Source of the DNA: Streptomyces sp. 71268
Lineage (GTDB): Bacteria > Actinomycetota > Actinomycetes > Streptomycetales > Streptomycetaceae
DNA: 64,000 nucleotides
Assembly (NCBI RefSeq): GCF_029392895.1
Contig: NZ_CP114200.1
Coordinates: 62,001-126,000 of the forward strand
Direction of reading: 5' to 3'
In this document: positions 36,588 to 45,205 of the stretch, in pieces
Numbering within the stretch: position 1 is the first letter of the stretch
Layout: every line of letters begins with the position of its first letter
The notes under the pieces: model-generated
Told to the model about the DNA's origin: nothing
Seen by the model: only the letters and a program-made list of their open reading frames with translations
Database searches by the model: none
Program-made: the position numbers and the translations under genes

Positions 36588-37508
36588 TCAGAGCTGCTGG
36601 GTGAGGTCGCCGCCCTCGGCGAGCAGGGCGCGGATGCGGGCGAGGCCGCCCTCGGTGGGCGGGGTGAGCGGGGGACGTACGTGGTGTGAGGCGATGCGGC
36701 CCTGCTGCTCCAGTACCCACTTGGCCGGGGCCGGGTTGGTCTCGACGAACAGCAGGTCGACCAGGGGGTGCAGGCGGTAGTGCAGCTCCCGCGCGGCCTC
36801 GTGGTCGCCGGCCTCCCACAGCTCGTACATCCGGGCCACGGCGGTGGGCGCCAGGTTGGCGACGGCGGAGACGAAGCCGGCCCCGCCGAGCGCGAGCAGC
36901 GGCAGGCACAGCAACTCGATGCCGGACCACACGAGCAGTTCGCGGCCGCAGGCGTGCAGGACGCGGGAGAAGTGCTCGAAGTCCTTGGTGGTCTCCTTGA
37001 CGCCGACGAAGTTGTCGAAGTCGGTGAACAGCCGCCGCACCGTGTCCGGCGCGATGTCCACGGCGGTGCGCGAGGGCACGTTGTAGGCGACCAGCGGCAG
37101 GTCGGGGAACTCGCGGGCCACGGTGGCGTACCACTGGTACAGCGCCTCCTGGGTGGGGCGCGCGTAGTACGGGGTGATGACCAGGGCGGCGTCGGCGCCC
37201 AGTTCCCTGGCCGCCGCGGTGATCTCCAGCGTCTCGTCCAGCTTGTGCGAGCCGGTGCCGGGCAGGAACGGCACCCGGTCGCCGATCTCGGCGGCGGCGG
37301 TGCGCATGGCGGCGATGCGCTCGGCGGCGCTCTGCGCGGAGGGTTCGCCGGTCGAACCGCCCAGCGAGATGCCGTGTGAGCCGGACTCCAACTGCCAGCG
37401 GACCAGGCCCCGCAGGCTGTCGTGGTCCACCGCGCCGTCCGCGGTGAACGGCGTGACCAGGGGGGCGATGGACCCGCGGATGGTGGCGGGGTCGGTGCGG
37501 AACTTCAT
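36588..37508 (-). CDS. DapA/NAL-family aldolase or lyase (dihydrodipicolinate synthase-like)
   Basis: 306 residues, a TIM barrel of the class I pyruvate-dependent aldolase family. GSTGEPSAQSAAER carries the carboxylate-binding GSTGE loop. Tyr is in YNVPSRTAVDI, and the Schiff-base Lys in VGVKETTKDF. In an hpa operon the expected step is retro-aldol cleavage of 2,4-dihydroxyhept-2-ene-dioate to pyruvate and succinate semialdehyde, and DapA-like proteins substitute for HpaI in some actinomycetes. True DapA for lysine is not expected here. ATG at 37508; 34 bases downstream of the FAH-RraA gene. Confidence 0.85.
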   Translation of the reverse strand: MKFRTDPATIRGSIAPLVTPFTADGAVDHDSLRGLVRWQLESGSHGISLGGSTGEPSAQSAAERIAAMRTAAAEIGDRVPFLPGTGSHKLDETLEITAAARELGADAALVITPYYARPTQEALYQWYATVAREFPDLPLVAYNVPSRTAVDIAPDTVRRLFTDFDNFVGVKETTKDFEHFSRVLHACGRELLVWSGIELLCLPLLALGGAGFVSAVANLAPTAVARMYELWEAGDHEAARELHYRLHPLVDLLFVETNPAPAKWVLEQQGRIASHHVRPPLTPPTEGGLARIRALLAEGGDLTQQL

Positions 37509-37542
37509 GGGGTGCTCCGTGGGTGGGTGGGTGCGGGCGGTT

Positions 37543-38979
37543 TCACGGTCGGGTGTCGCGCCACTGCTGGTAGGCCGCCTGCCAGGTGGGGCCGAGCGGG
37601 TACAGGCCCTCGATGGCCTCGCCCGCCGCCACCCGCTCGGCGATGAACCGCTCCCGCGCTTCCTGTTCGACGCTGTCGGCGACGAGTTCGCCGGCCAGGT
37701 CGGGCGGGACGACGACGACGCCGTCGGCGTCGCCGACGAGGATGTCGCCGGGCTGTACGAGCGCCCCGCCGCAGGCGATGGGCACGCCGGTGTCCCAGGG
37801 GACGTGCCGGCGCCCGAGGACGGCGGGGTGCTCGGCGGCGTAGTACGTGGGAAGGTCCAGGTCGGCCACCGCGGCGCTGTCGCGCAGGCCGCCGTCGGTG
37901 ACGATGCCGGCCGCGCCGCGCACCTGGGCCCGCAGCGCCAGGATGTCGCCGATGGTGCCGGAGGTGGGGTCGCGGCGCGCGTCCATCACCAGCACCTGGC
38001 CCGGGCGCAGTTCCTCGACGGCGCGTTTCTGCGCGTTCATGCCGTTGCCGTACCGCGCGAACAGGTCCTCGCGCAGCGGCAGGTAGCGCAGGGTGTGTGC
38101 GGTGCCGACGAGCTTGCCGCCCGGCTTGGTGGCGCGCAGTCCGTCGATCGTCATGTGCTGGAAGCCGCGCTTGCGCAACTGGGAGCTGAGGGTGGCGGTG
38201 GCCAGGCCGCGCAGCGCGTCGGCGATCGCCTTGTCGAGAGTGGCCTCCTCACGGTGGGCCGGGCCCCAGGCGTCGGCCCGCAGCGCGGCGTCCACGCGCG
38301 GCATGGCGCCCCATTCCGCCAACGGGTGTTCCGCGTCGGTGACCTGGTTGCGCAACCGGCCGCTGGTCAGTCCCTGGTCCGGGGCGCTGACCTCGACCTC
38401 GACGGTGTCGCCGGGCGATACCACGGAGGCGCCGGCCGGGGTGCCGGTGAGGATCACGTCCCCGGGCTCCAGGGTGACCAGCCGCGACAGGTCGGCTATC
38501 AGGGTGCCGAACGGGAAGAGCAGGGTCGCGGTGTCGGCGTCCTGCACCAGTTCGCCGCCCACCCAGGTGCGCAGTCGCAGGGCGGCGGGGTCGAGCGCGG
38601 TGGCGTCCAGGAGCCGGGGGCCGATGGGGGTGAAGCCGTCGGCGCCCTTGGAGCGGAGGTTGGAGCCGCGGTCGGCGTAGCGCAGGTCGTACGCGCCGGC
38701 GTCGTTGGCCGCCGTCACCCAGGCGACGTGGCTCCACCCCAGCTCCGGGCTGACGCGGTGCGCGCGGCGGCCGATGACCAGGGCGATCTCGCCCTCGAAG
38801 GACATCAGTTCACAGCCGCTGGGCCGCGCGATGGCGTCGCCCGTGCCGGCCAGCGAGGAGGGGGGCTTGAGGAAGTAGGACGGCTGGTCGGGGACGCGTC
38901 CGCGTTCCCTGGCCCGGCAGGGGTAGTTGAGGTGGACGGCGATGATCTTCGAGGGCTGGGTTCCCAGCGGATGCGGCAT
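37543..38979 (-). CDS. fusion of FAH-family isomerase/decarboxylase and RraA-like aldolase
   Basis: 478 residues. Residues about 10-215 are an FAH domain: SKIIAVHLNYP, YFLKPPSSLAG, FEGEIALVIGR, NDAGAYDLRYADRG, GDVILTGTPAGAS. Residues about 250-475 are an RraA/4-hydroxy-4-methyl-2-oxoglutarate aldolase-like domain: GTIGDILALRAQVRGAAGIVTDGGLRD with the Asp/Arg-Asp active-site signature, and GDILVGDADGVVVVP. FAH would isomerise or decarboxylate the muconate product; the RraA half could cleave the resulting hydroxy-oxo acid to pyruvate. ATG at 38979 behind AGGAGA. First gene of the operon, 139 bases from the GTATAC palindrome. Confidence 0.85.
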   Translation of the reverse strand: MPHPLGTQPSKIIAVHLNYPCRARERGRVPDQPSYFLKPPSSLAGTGDAIARPSGCELMSFEGEIALVIGRRAHRVSPELGWSHVAWVTAANDAGAYDLRYADRGSNLRSKGADGFTPIGPRLLDATALDPAALRLRTWVGGELVQDADTATLLFPFGTLIADLSRLVTLEPGDVILTGTPAGASVVSPGDTVEVEVSAPDQGLTSGRLRNQVTDAEHPLAEWGAMPRVDAALRADAWGPAHREEATLDKAIADALRGLATATLSSQLRKRGFQHMTIDGLRATKPGGKLVGTAHTLRYLPLREDLFARYGNGMNAQKRAVEELRPGQVLVMDARRDPTSGTIGDILALRAQVRGAAGIVTDGGLRDSAAVADLDLPTYYAAEHPAVLGRRHVPWDTGVPIACGGALVQPGDILVGDADGVVVVPPDLAGELVADSVEQEARERFIAERVAAGEAIEGLYPLGPTWQAAYQQWRDTRP

Positions 38980-39118
38980 GGGAGTTCTCCTGGGCGTGTG
39001 CGGCGCGAGGCGCTGGTCGAGGAGGAGGGGCGGCTGTCCGCGCGGGCGGTGGCGAGGAGGCCCGGCACGGACCGCGGCGGCCTTGCTGAGACGACCGGGC
39101 AGGTACCACGGTGGAATA

Positions 39119-39130
39119 ATCGTATACGAT
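39119..39130. promoter_or_regulatory. ATCGTATACGAT palindrome, candidate GntR operator
   Basis: A perfect 12-bp palindrome between the divergent FAH-RraA operon (start 38979) and the alpha/beta hydrolase (start 39272). The identical 12-mer recurs inside the 14-bp palindrome at 41782. FCD-type GntR regulators favour GTATAC-like cores, and such a gene lies at 40074. Confidence 0.65.
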
Positions 39131-39271
39131 ATCATGCATGGCGGGTCTGGGAAGATGGTGCGCACCGCCAGCGGCGAGGGCGCGACCCGCCCGGCCGCGC
39201 GCCAGCGGACCACTGGTTCGCGTACAGGATCGAAGTTCACCGCCGACACCCGAAGTGAGGATGTGCGACCG

Positions 39272-40012
39272 ATGCAGAGTCGAACCGGTCTGACGGTCCG
39301 AACGTTCGCCCCCGCCCAGACCGCCGGTCAGCCGCCCGTGCTCCTCGTGCACGGCTTCGGCTCGGACAGCGGCCGGGACTGGATCGACACCGGCATCGCC
39401 CGGGCGCTGACCGCGGCCGGGCGCGTGGTGATCGCGCCCGACCTGCGCGGCCACGGGGAGAGCCCGGCCCCCGCGACCGTCGCCGAGGTCGCCGTGCCGG
39501 CCCTGGTCGCCGACCTGGTCACCGTGGTGGACGAGGCGGGCGCGGAGGCGTTCGACGTGGTCGGGTACTCACTGGGCGCCCGGCTCGCCTGGGAGTTGCC
39601 CTCGGCGGCGCCCGGCCGGCTGGGCCGGGCGGTGCTCGGCGGGCTGAGCCCCGCCGAGCCGTTCGCGGCGGTGGACGTGACGGCGCTGCGCCGCGCGGTC
39701 GCCGACGGCATCGAGCCCGCCGACCCGTTCACCGCGATGATCGCCGGCATGGTGCGCGCCCACGGGCCCCGGGCCACCGGCCTGGCCCGCTGCGTGGAAG
39801 GGCTGCGCGCCACGCCCTTCGCTCCCCGGTCCTGGGCCGGCGCCACGCCACCGGTCTTCGTCGCCGGGACGGACGACGTGATGACCCGTGGCATAGAGCA
39901 GGTCGCCCGGTCGGTGGACGGGGCGCGACTGGTCTCGGTCCCGGGCGACCACCAGGGGGTTCTCGCCGGGGACGCGTTCCGCCGTACAGTCCTGGAAGTG
40001 CTCGCGGGGTGA
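39272..40012 (+). CDS. alpha/beta hydrolase
   Basis: 246 residues. HGFGSD oxyanion region, nucleophile Ser100 in GYSLG, Asp in FVAGTDD and His in VPGDHQGV complete a likely triad. The cap is short. It resembles pimeloyl-ACP-esterase/MhpC-like hydrolases, which can hydrolyse C-C bonds of meta-cleavage products or esters. ATG at 39272 is chosen, with GAGG about 11 bases upstream. The gene faces the ring-cleavage operon across the GTATAC palindrome and precedes gntR by 61 bases, so it is probably in the same regulon. Confidence 0.82.
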   Translation: MQSRTGLTVRTFAPAQTAGQPPVLLVHGFGSDSGRDWIDTGIARALTAAGRVVIAPDLRGHGESPAPATVAEVAVPALVADLVTVVDEAGAEAFDVVGYSLGARLAWELPSAAPGRLGRAVLGGLSPAEPFAAVDVTALRRAVADGIEPADPFTAMIAGMVRAHGPRATGLARCVEGLRATPFAPRSWAGATPPVFVAGTDDVMTRGIEQVARSVDGARLVSVPGDHQGVLAGDAFRRTVLEVLAG

Positions 40013-40073
40013 ACGTGGGAGTGGACAGCCGGGGTCGCGGTGCGACCGACCGGCCCGGGGTAGGGAAGCAGCC

Positions 40074-40748
40074 ATGAGTACGACGGAGAAGCGGTCGGGC
40101 GGTACGGGGTCGAAGGCCGAGCTGAGCTACGACCTGCTGCGCTCGCGCATCCTCGACGGCACCTACGGGCCCGGCTACCGGCTGGTCCTCAGCCAGCTCG
40201 CGCGGGAGGCCGGGGTCAGCACGATCCCGCTGCGCGAGGCGTTGCGCAGGCTCCAGTCCGACGGGCTGGTGGAGGTCGTGCGCAACATCGGCGCCCGGGT
40301 GGCGGTCTTCGACGCCACGCAGGTCGAGCACTCGCTCCAGGTCCTGGCCCGCCTGGAGGGGTACGCCACCGCGATCTCCGCCGCCCACATGTCGGCCCCG
40401 GACGTGGAGCGGTCCCGGCAGGTCAACGCCCGTATGACCAAGGCGTTGGAGGACTTCGACCCCACCGCCTTCACCGCGCTCAACCGGGAGTTCCACTTCT
40501 CCCTCTACGCGCACTGTCCCGACGCGCACCTGGTCGCCCTGCTGGAGGCCGAGTGGGCCCGCCTTGACCACATGCGTCGCTCGACCTTCAGCTACGTCCC
40601 CGGGCGGGCCCGGCGCTCCGTCGCGGAGCACGAGCGGATGCTGGAGCTGATCGAGGCGGGCGCGCGGCCCGAGGAGATCGAGCGAGTCGCCTGCGCCCAC
40701 AAGATCGCCACGGCCGACGCGCTGCGCCAGGCACAGACCGCGCCCTGA
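40074..40748 (+). CDS. GntR-family regulator, FCD (VanR/FadR-like) subfamily
   Basis: 224 residues. A winged helix in residues about 15-75 (YDLLRSRILDGTYGPGYRLVLSQLAREAGVSTIPLREALRRLQSDGLVEV) precedes an FCD effector domain (residues about 85-215). The latter has the metal-ligand pattern with His in FNREFHFSLYAHCP-like and SVAEHERMLE segments. It sits between the palindromes at 39119 and 41782, so it is the leading candidate for their binder, likely repressing until a carboxylate effector from aromatic breakdown is bound. ATG at 40074. A strong terminator hairpin follows. Confidence 0.9.
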   Translation: MSTTEKRSGGTGSKAELSYDLLRSRILDGTYGPGYRLVLSQLAREAGVSTIPLREALRRLQSDGLVEVVRNIGARVAVFDATQVEHSLQVLARLEGYATAISAAHMSAPDVERSRQVNARMTKALEDFDPTAFTALNREFHFSLYAHCPDAHLVALLEAEWARLDHMRRSTFSYVPGRARRSVAEHERMLELIEAGARPEEIERVACAHKIATADALRQAQTAP

Positions 40749-40750
40749 GA

Positions 40751-40804
40751 CGCGCCCCGGCCCGGCAGGACCCTACGGCGCCCTGCCGGGCCCGGGGGCG
40801 CGCG
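40751..40804 (+). terminator. strong hairpin terminator after gntR
   Basis: GGCCCGGCAGG-type left arm pairs with CCTGCCGGGCC (inner arms 40761-40769 and 40782-40790). A bulge and a further CGCGCCCC/GGGGCGCG stem extend it outward. Confidence 0.7.
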
Positions 40805-40862
40805 CTCGCCCGGGGGCGGATAACCGGTAGTGGGCAAGACGTTGGCTTGGCAGGCTTGCGCC

Positions 40863-41720
40863 ATGGACTCGCAGCCCCACGACGTGCCCGGCCTCTCCTG
40901 GCTCGGCGACCCGATCGACGCCCGCCCGCTGTTCGCCCCGGAACAGGCCGCGCTGATGGCCACGTTGCGCGGGCTCGCGCCCGCCGACTGGGACCGGGAG
41001 GCGGTGCCGGGGTGGACCGTGCGCGATCTCGCCGCGCACGTCCTGGGTGACTTCTACGGGCGCCTCGCCCGCGACCGCGACGGCCACCGGGAGGGGCCCG
41101 CCCCCGCGCCGGGCGAGACGTTGGAGACCTTCATCCACCGCGTCAACCGGGAGTGGGTGACCGCCTTCTCGCGGGTGAGCCCCGCAGCGCTCACCGACAC
41201 CCTCGACCTGATCGGCCCGCAGATCGTGCGCCTCTTCGCCACCAGCGACCCGCACGCACCGTCGCTCGGCGTGTCCTGGGCCGGCGTGGACCCGGCCCCG
41301 ACGTGGCTGGACAGCGCCCGCGACCTCACCGAGTTCTGGACCCACCGCCAGCAGATCCGCCGCGCCGTCGGCCAGGCCGTGGACCCCGACCCCGCCTCGC
41401 TCGCCGTGGTCCTGGACACCTTCCTACGGGCCCTGCCGCACACCCTGCGCGAGGTCGCGGCCCCGGTGGGCACGCAGGTCCGGGTGCGGGTCAACGGCCC
41501 CGCCGGGGGCACCTGGACCGCTACGGCCACCGGCCCGCGCTGGTCGCTCGCCGAGCCGGACGCGGGACGCCCCGCCTCGGTCGTACGCCTGGACGCGGAC
41601 ACCGCCTGGCGCCTGTGCGTCCGTGACATCCAACCCGAGGCCGCCCTGGCCCGGGCCGATGTCGAGGGCGACCGCGAGCTGGCCGAAGCGGTCTGCCAGA
41701 TCGTGTCGATCGTCTACTGA
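40863..41720 (+). CDS. maleylpyruvate isomerase-family mycothiol-dependent (DinB-like) protein
   Basis: 285 residues. The N-terminal MDMPI/DinB four-helix domain has a metal-site His59 (DLAAHVLGD) and Glu157-x3-His161 (LTEFWTHRQQI). It reproduces the His/Glu/His zinc site of Corynebacterium maleylpyruvate isomerase. The C-terminal domain is SCP2-like. ATG at 40863 is chosen over an upstream start in the hairpin-rich region. The family uses mycothiol and includes isomerases and uncharacterised transferases. No gentisate dioxygenase was found in the window, so true maleylpyruvate isomerisation is doubtful; isomerisation of another ring-cleavage product is possible. Confidence 0.8.
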   Translation: MDSQPHDVPGLSWLGDPIDARPLFAPEQAALMATLRGLAPADWDREAVPGWTVRDLAAHVLGDFYGRLARDRDGHREGPAPAPGETLETFIHRVNREWVTAFSRVSPAALTDTLDLIGPQIVRLFATSDPHAPSLGVSWAGVDPAPTWLDSARDLTEFWTHRQQIRRAVGQAVDPDPASLAVVLDTFLRALPHTLREVAAPVGTQVRVRVNGPAGGTWTATATGPRWSLAEPDAGRPASVVRLDADTAWRLCVRDIQPEAALARADVEGDRELAEAVCQIVSIVY

Positions 41721-41781
41721 CCGCGTCCACGCCCGGTCGCCCCTTCTCACCGTGCTCAGTCGTCCGGAATCCCTGGCGCGC

Positions 41782-41795
41782 GATCGTATACGATC
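41782..41795. promoter_or_regulatory. GATCGTATACGATC palindrome, candidate GntR operator
   Basis: A perfect 14-bp palindrome ending 28 bases before the first phosphotriesterase-family start. It contains the 12-mer of 39119. Its place near the expected promoter fits repression by the GntR protein encoded about 1 kb upstream. Confidence 0.65.
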
Positions 41796-41823
41796 AGGTA
41801 TCTCACCTGTTAGGTTGAGTCGC

Positions 41824-42939
41824 ATGTCCACCACCGACTCGACTGCGGGTGCGGTCGGCGCGGCCGAGGCCGCGCGGGAATCCGGGGGCACCGTCGTCAC
41901 CGTCACCGGCGAGGTCTCGCCGGCCGCGCTCGGCGCGGTCCTCCCCCACGAACACCTTCTGAGCGACTACGCCACGCCGCACGACACGGCGGAGTCCTGG
42001 GCGGCCGTCGGGCGCTCCCGTCCCACGGCCGCGAGCTGGCAGCCCTACCAGGCGCCGCTGACGATGGAGTTGCTCGGCGACGTCGGCCTGGGCGCCGCCA
42101 ACCGGGACAACTGGCGGCTCGACGACGAGGAGTTGGCCACGGCGGAGGCCGCCGCGCTGCGGCGCGCCGGCGGCGGCACCCTGGTGGACGCCACGGCGCC
42201 GGGCCTGGGGCGGCGGCCGGCGGCGCTGCGCCGCATCGCCGAGGCGAGCGGCCTGCACCTGGTCATGGGCTCGGGCCGCTACCACCCGGCGTGGCCCGCG
42301 GGACCGGCCGACCTGAGCGCCGAGCGCCTGACCGAGGAGATCGTCTGTGATCTCACCGAGGGGGTGCGCGGGGTCCGGGCGGGCGTCATCGGTCACCTGG
42401 CCGCGCTCGACCCCACCGCCCCCGCCGAGCGCGCCGTCCTGGTCGCGGCGGCACGGGCGTCGGCGGCCACGGGCGCCGCGATCTCGCTCAGCCGCTCCGC
42501 CGACGCCACCACCCAGCAACGGGTGCTCGACGTGCTCGCGGCCGAGGGCGCGGACCTCGCGCGGGTCGCCGTCGGACGCTGCGACGGGCTCGCGCCGCGC
42601 CCGGACGACCTCGAACCCCTGCTGGAACGCGGGGTGTTCGCGCAGTTCGACCAGCTCGGCCGGCTGCCGTCGGTGCACAGCGTCAGTGACGACCAGGACG
42701 TCGCCGCGGCCGTGCTCGAACTCGCCCGGCGAGGTCACGCCGAGCGCGTCCTGCTCTCCCAGGACGTGAGCACCAAGGCGCAGTTGCTCGCCTACGGCGG
42801 GGGCGGTTACGGCTTCGTCCTGACGCAGTTCGTGCCGTACCTGAGAATGCTCGGCGCCGACGACGCGCTCGTCACCACGCTCACCGTGGACAACCCCCGG
42901 CGCCTGCTCACCCTCACCCACCGGAGGGCCGCGTCGTGA
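41824..42939 (+). CDS. phosphotriesterase-family protein with degenerate metal site
   Basis: 371 residues, a TIM barrel of the phosphotriesterase-like lactonase family. The first-strand HxH (His42, His44 in LPHEHLL) and the last Asp (Asp314 in LLSQDVSTK) are kept. Aligned with the next gene, the bridging carboxylate is His191 (GVIGH instead of GVIGE), and two metal histidines are replaced by Ser223 and Arg252. It probably cannot bind the usual binuclear metal centre. It may be a regulatory partner of the intact enzyme or have new chemistry. ATG at 41824; its stop overlaps the next gene in GTGA. Confidence 0.8.
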   Translation: MSTTDSTAGAVGAAEAARESGGTVVTVTGEVSPAALGAVLPHEHLLSDYATPHDTAESWAAVGRSRPTAASWQPYQAPLTMELLGDVGLGAANRDNWRLDDEELATAEAAALRRAGGGTLVDATAPGLGRRPAALRRIAEASGLHLVMGSGRYHPAWPAGPADLSAERLTEEIVCDLTEGVRGVRAGVIGHLAALDPTAPAERAVLVAAARASAATGAAISLSRSADATTQQRVLDVLAAEGADLARVAVGRCDGLAPRPDDLEPLLERGVFAQFDQLGRLPSVHSVSDDQDVAAAVLELARRGHAERVLLSQDVSTKAQLLAYGGGGYGFVLTQFVPYLRMLGADDALVTTLTVDNPRRLLTLTHRRAAS

Positions 42940-44006
42940 GCCGCTACCCGTTCGAGATCCCGGACATCGCCGGCAAGGTGCTCACCGTCGCGGGGCCCGT
43001 GGACCCGTCGGTCCTCGGCCAGACGCTGATGCACGAGCACATCTTCGTGGACCTGCGACGGCCGCCCGGCTTCCACCGACCCGGCGAGGACTCGTCCGAG
43101 GCCGCCGAGCCGCTCACCCTCGCCAACCTGGCCCGCACCCGGCACGGCCACCCCAACGCCGACAACGACCGGTTGGCCGACTTCGACGAGATGCTGGCGG
43201 AGGTGAGCGCCTTCGCCCACGCCGGGGGCGGCACGGTGGTCGAGGTCTCCCCCATGGGGTTGGGCCGGGACCCCGAGTCGCTGCTGCGGCTGTCCCGGGC
43301 CAGCGGGCTGCACATCGTCATGGGGGGCGGCTGGTACACCCCCACCTTCCACCCGGCGGACATGGCCGAGCGCGGTGTCGACGCGTTGGCCGACACCATC
43401 GTGCGCGACATCGTCGTCGGGGTCGGCGACACCGGCATCCGCTCGGGCGTCATCGGCGAAGTGGGCGCGGAGAGCGCGCCGTTGACGGAGAACGAACTCA
43501 AGAGCGTGCGCGCGAGCGGCCGGGCGAGCAGGGTGACTGGGGCGCCGGTCACCTTTCACGTCGGCGGCGTCGGCGAGGACAAGCTCCGGGTGCTCGACAT
43601 CCTCGCCGAGGAGGGTGTGGCCGCGTCCAACGTCATCCTGGGCCACGCCATGGAGGTCATCACCAACCCGTCGCTGGGCGAACGCGTGTTGGCGCGCGGC
43701 GTGTTCGTGGAGTTCGACTTCCTCGCCTCACCCGGCAGCCCGTGGGGGCACCTCGTCCTGACCAGCGACCACAAGGTGGCCCGGGGCATCGCCGAACTCG
43801 TCGAGCGCGGGTTCGCGCGCCAACTCCTGCTCGGCCACGACGTGTGCCAGAAGATCCAGCTCAAGCGGTACGGCGGGCAGGGTTACGACTACATCCCACG
43901 CCACTTCCTGCCCGCCCTGCGCCGGCTGGGCGTCAGCGAGCACACGCTGCACACGATCATGGTCGAGAACCCGGCGCGCGCCCTCGCGTTCGCCAAGCCT
44001 CGGTGA
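42936..44006 (+). CDS. phosphotriesterase-family metal-dependent hydrolase (lactonase-like)
   Basis: 356 residues. All six expected ligands of the family are visible: His33 and His35 (LMHEH), Glu175 (GVIGE), His208 (VTFHVG), His237 (ILGHA) and Asp302 (LLGHDV). Relatives hydrolyse lactones or phosphotriesters; the catabolic setting suggests a lactone or ester of an aromatic pathway. The start is GTG at 42936, overlapping the upstream degenerate paralogue, so the two are made together. The HSL hydrolase follows after 44 bases. Confidence 0.87.
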   Translation: MSRYPFEIPDIAGKVLTVAGPVDPSVLGQTLMHEHIFVDLRRPPGFHRPGEDSSEAAEPLTLANLARTRHGHPNADNDRLADFDEMLAEVSAFAHAGGGTVVEVSPMGLGRDPESLLRLSRASGLHIVMGGGWYTPTFHPADMAERGVDALADTIVRDIVVGVGDTGIRSGVIGEVGAESAPLTENELKSVRASGRASRVTGAPVTFHVGGVGEDKLRVLDILAEEGVAASNVILGHAMEVITNPSLGERVLARGVFVEFDFLASPGSPWGHLVLTSDHKVARGIAELVERGFARQLLLGHDVCQKIQLKRYGGQGYDYIPRHFLPALRRLGVSEHTLHTIMVENPARALAFAKPR

Positions 44007-44050
44007 CTGGCCACCCTCGCCACCCAACCGACCACCCGTGAGGGAGCACC

Positions 44051-45028
44051 ATGCGCGTTTTCCCCGTCCCCTTCGACCCCACGCTGAGCGCGGTGCTCGA
44101 CGCGCTGCCCCGTCCCGCTGGCCCGGAGTTGTCCCTGGCGGACGTTCCGAAGCTGCGCGAGGCCGCGACGGCCTTCCCCACGCCGCCGATCGCCGAGGTC
44201 ATCGGCGACCGGGACATCGACGCCGAGGAGCTGACGGTTCCCGGCCCCGGCGGCGCGCCCGACCTCGCCGTCACCGTGCTGCGCCCGCGCCGCCAGGTGG
44301 TGCCGGCCCCGGGCCTGTACAACATGCACGGCGGCGGCATGATCAGCGGCCATCGCCACCAGGACGCGGCCCGCCTGGCCGACCTGGTGGAGGAGTTGGG
44401 GGCGGTCGCCGTCAGCGTCGAGTACCGGCTCGCGCCGGAGCACCCGGACCCAGCGCCGGTGGAGGACTGCTACGCGGGCCTGGTGTGGATGGCGCGCGGC
44501 GCCGCGGAGCTGGGCGTCGACCCGGGCCGCGTCGTCGTCATGGGCGGCAGCGCCGGCGGCGGCCTGGCGGCCGGGGTCGCGCTGCTCGCCCGGGACCGCG
44601 GCGGGCCGCCCCTGGCGGGGCAGTTGCTGCTGTGCCCGATGCTCGACGACCGCAACACGACGGTCTCCAGCCACCAGTACGACGGCAGCGGCACCTGGCA
44701 GCGGTCGATGAACCTGCTGGGGTGGCGGGCCCTGCTCGGCGACCGGACGGGCGGCACGGCGGCGCGGGTGTCGCCCTACGCCGCCCCGGCCCGGGCCCGC
44801 GACCTGTCGAACCTGCCGCCGGCCTTCGTCGAGGCCGGCAGCGCCGAGCTGTTCCGGGACGAGGACGTGGCGTACGCGTCCCGGATCTGGGCGGCGGGCG
44901 GCCAGGCGGAGCTGCACATCTGGCAGGGCGCTTTCCACGGCTTCGACGTCTTCGCCCCGGACCACGAGGTGACACGGGCCGCGCTGGCCACCCGCCTGTC
45001 CTGGCTACGCCGCGTGCTCGACCGCTGA
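44051..45028 (+). CDS. alpha/beta hydrolase, HSL family (paralogue of 31525-32511)
   Basis: 325 residues. MHGGGMISG oxyanion motif, nucleophile elbow GGSAGGG, YRLAPEHPDPAPVED, and C-terminal His in AFHGFDVF. It is similar over the whole core to the hydrolase at 31525 (shared CPMLDDRN, SPYAAPARA, LPPAFV and GGQAELH blocks). ATG at 44051 behind GAGGGAGC. It ends the phosphotriesterase operon and may hydrolyse the ester or lactone in the step before or after. Confidence 0.86.
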   Translation: MRVFPVPFDPTLSAVLDALPRPAGPELSLADVPKLREAATAFPTPPIAEVIGDRDIDAEELTVPGPGGAPDLAVTVLRPRRQVVPAPGLYNMHGGGMISGHRHQDAARLADLVEELGAVAVSVEYRLAPEHPDPAPVEDCYAGLVWMARGAAELGVDPGRVVVMGGSAGGGLAAGVALLARDRGGPPLAGQLLLCPMLDDRNTTVSSHQYDGSGTWQRSMNLLGWRALLGDRTGGTAARVSPYAAPARARDLSNLPPAFVEAGSAELFRDEDVAYASRIWAAGGQAELHIWQGAFHGFDVFAPDHEVTRAALATRLSWLRRVLDR

Positions 45029-45087
45029 GGCGCGGCGTCGCTCCGGCGCCCTGGCACGGGCGGCGACCGCACCCCACCACGGAGCCC

Positions 45088-45129
45088 TTGTCGGGCCCGC
45101 ACGCCGAAACATAAGGTTTGGCCTCAAAC
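45088..45129 (+). promoter_or_regulatory. promoter plus GTTTG-N4-CAAAC operator upstream of the amidohydrolase
   Basis: TTGTCG (45088-45093), 18 bases, TAAGGT (45112-45117), overlapped by GTTTGGCCTCAAAC (45116-45129). The same architecture as the two promoters at 8.3 kb ties this gene to the P450/ring-cleavage operons 37 kb away. Confidence 0.65.
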
Positions 45130-45205
45130 GAGATACGCCGGCCCGCCCTCGCACACTCCCCCCCGCGAACCCCACCCCACCGACCACCAGCCAGAAAGGC
45201 CATCG

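Noticed and set aside
40863..41720. A gentisate pathway, suggested by the maleylpyruvate isomerase-family protein
   Set aside because: No gentisate dioxygenase or fumarylpyruvate hydrolase partner lies beside it; the family is broad, so pathway assignment is not supported.
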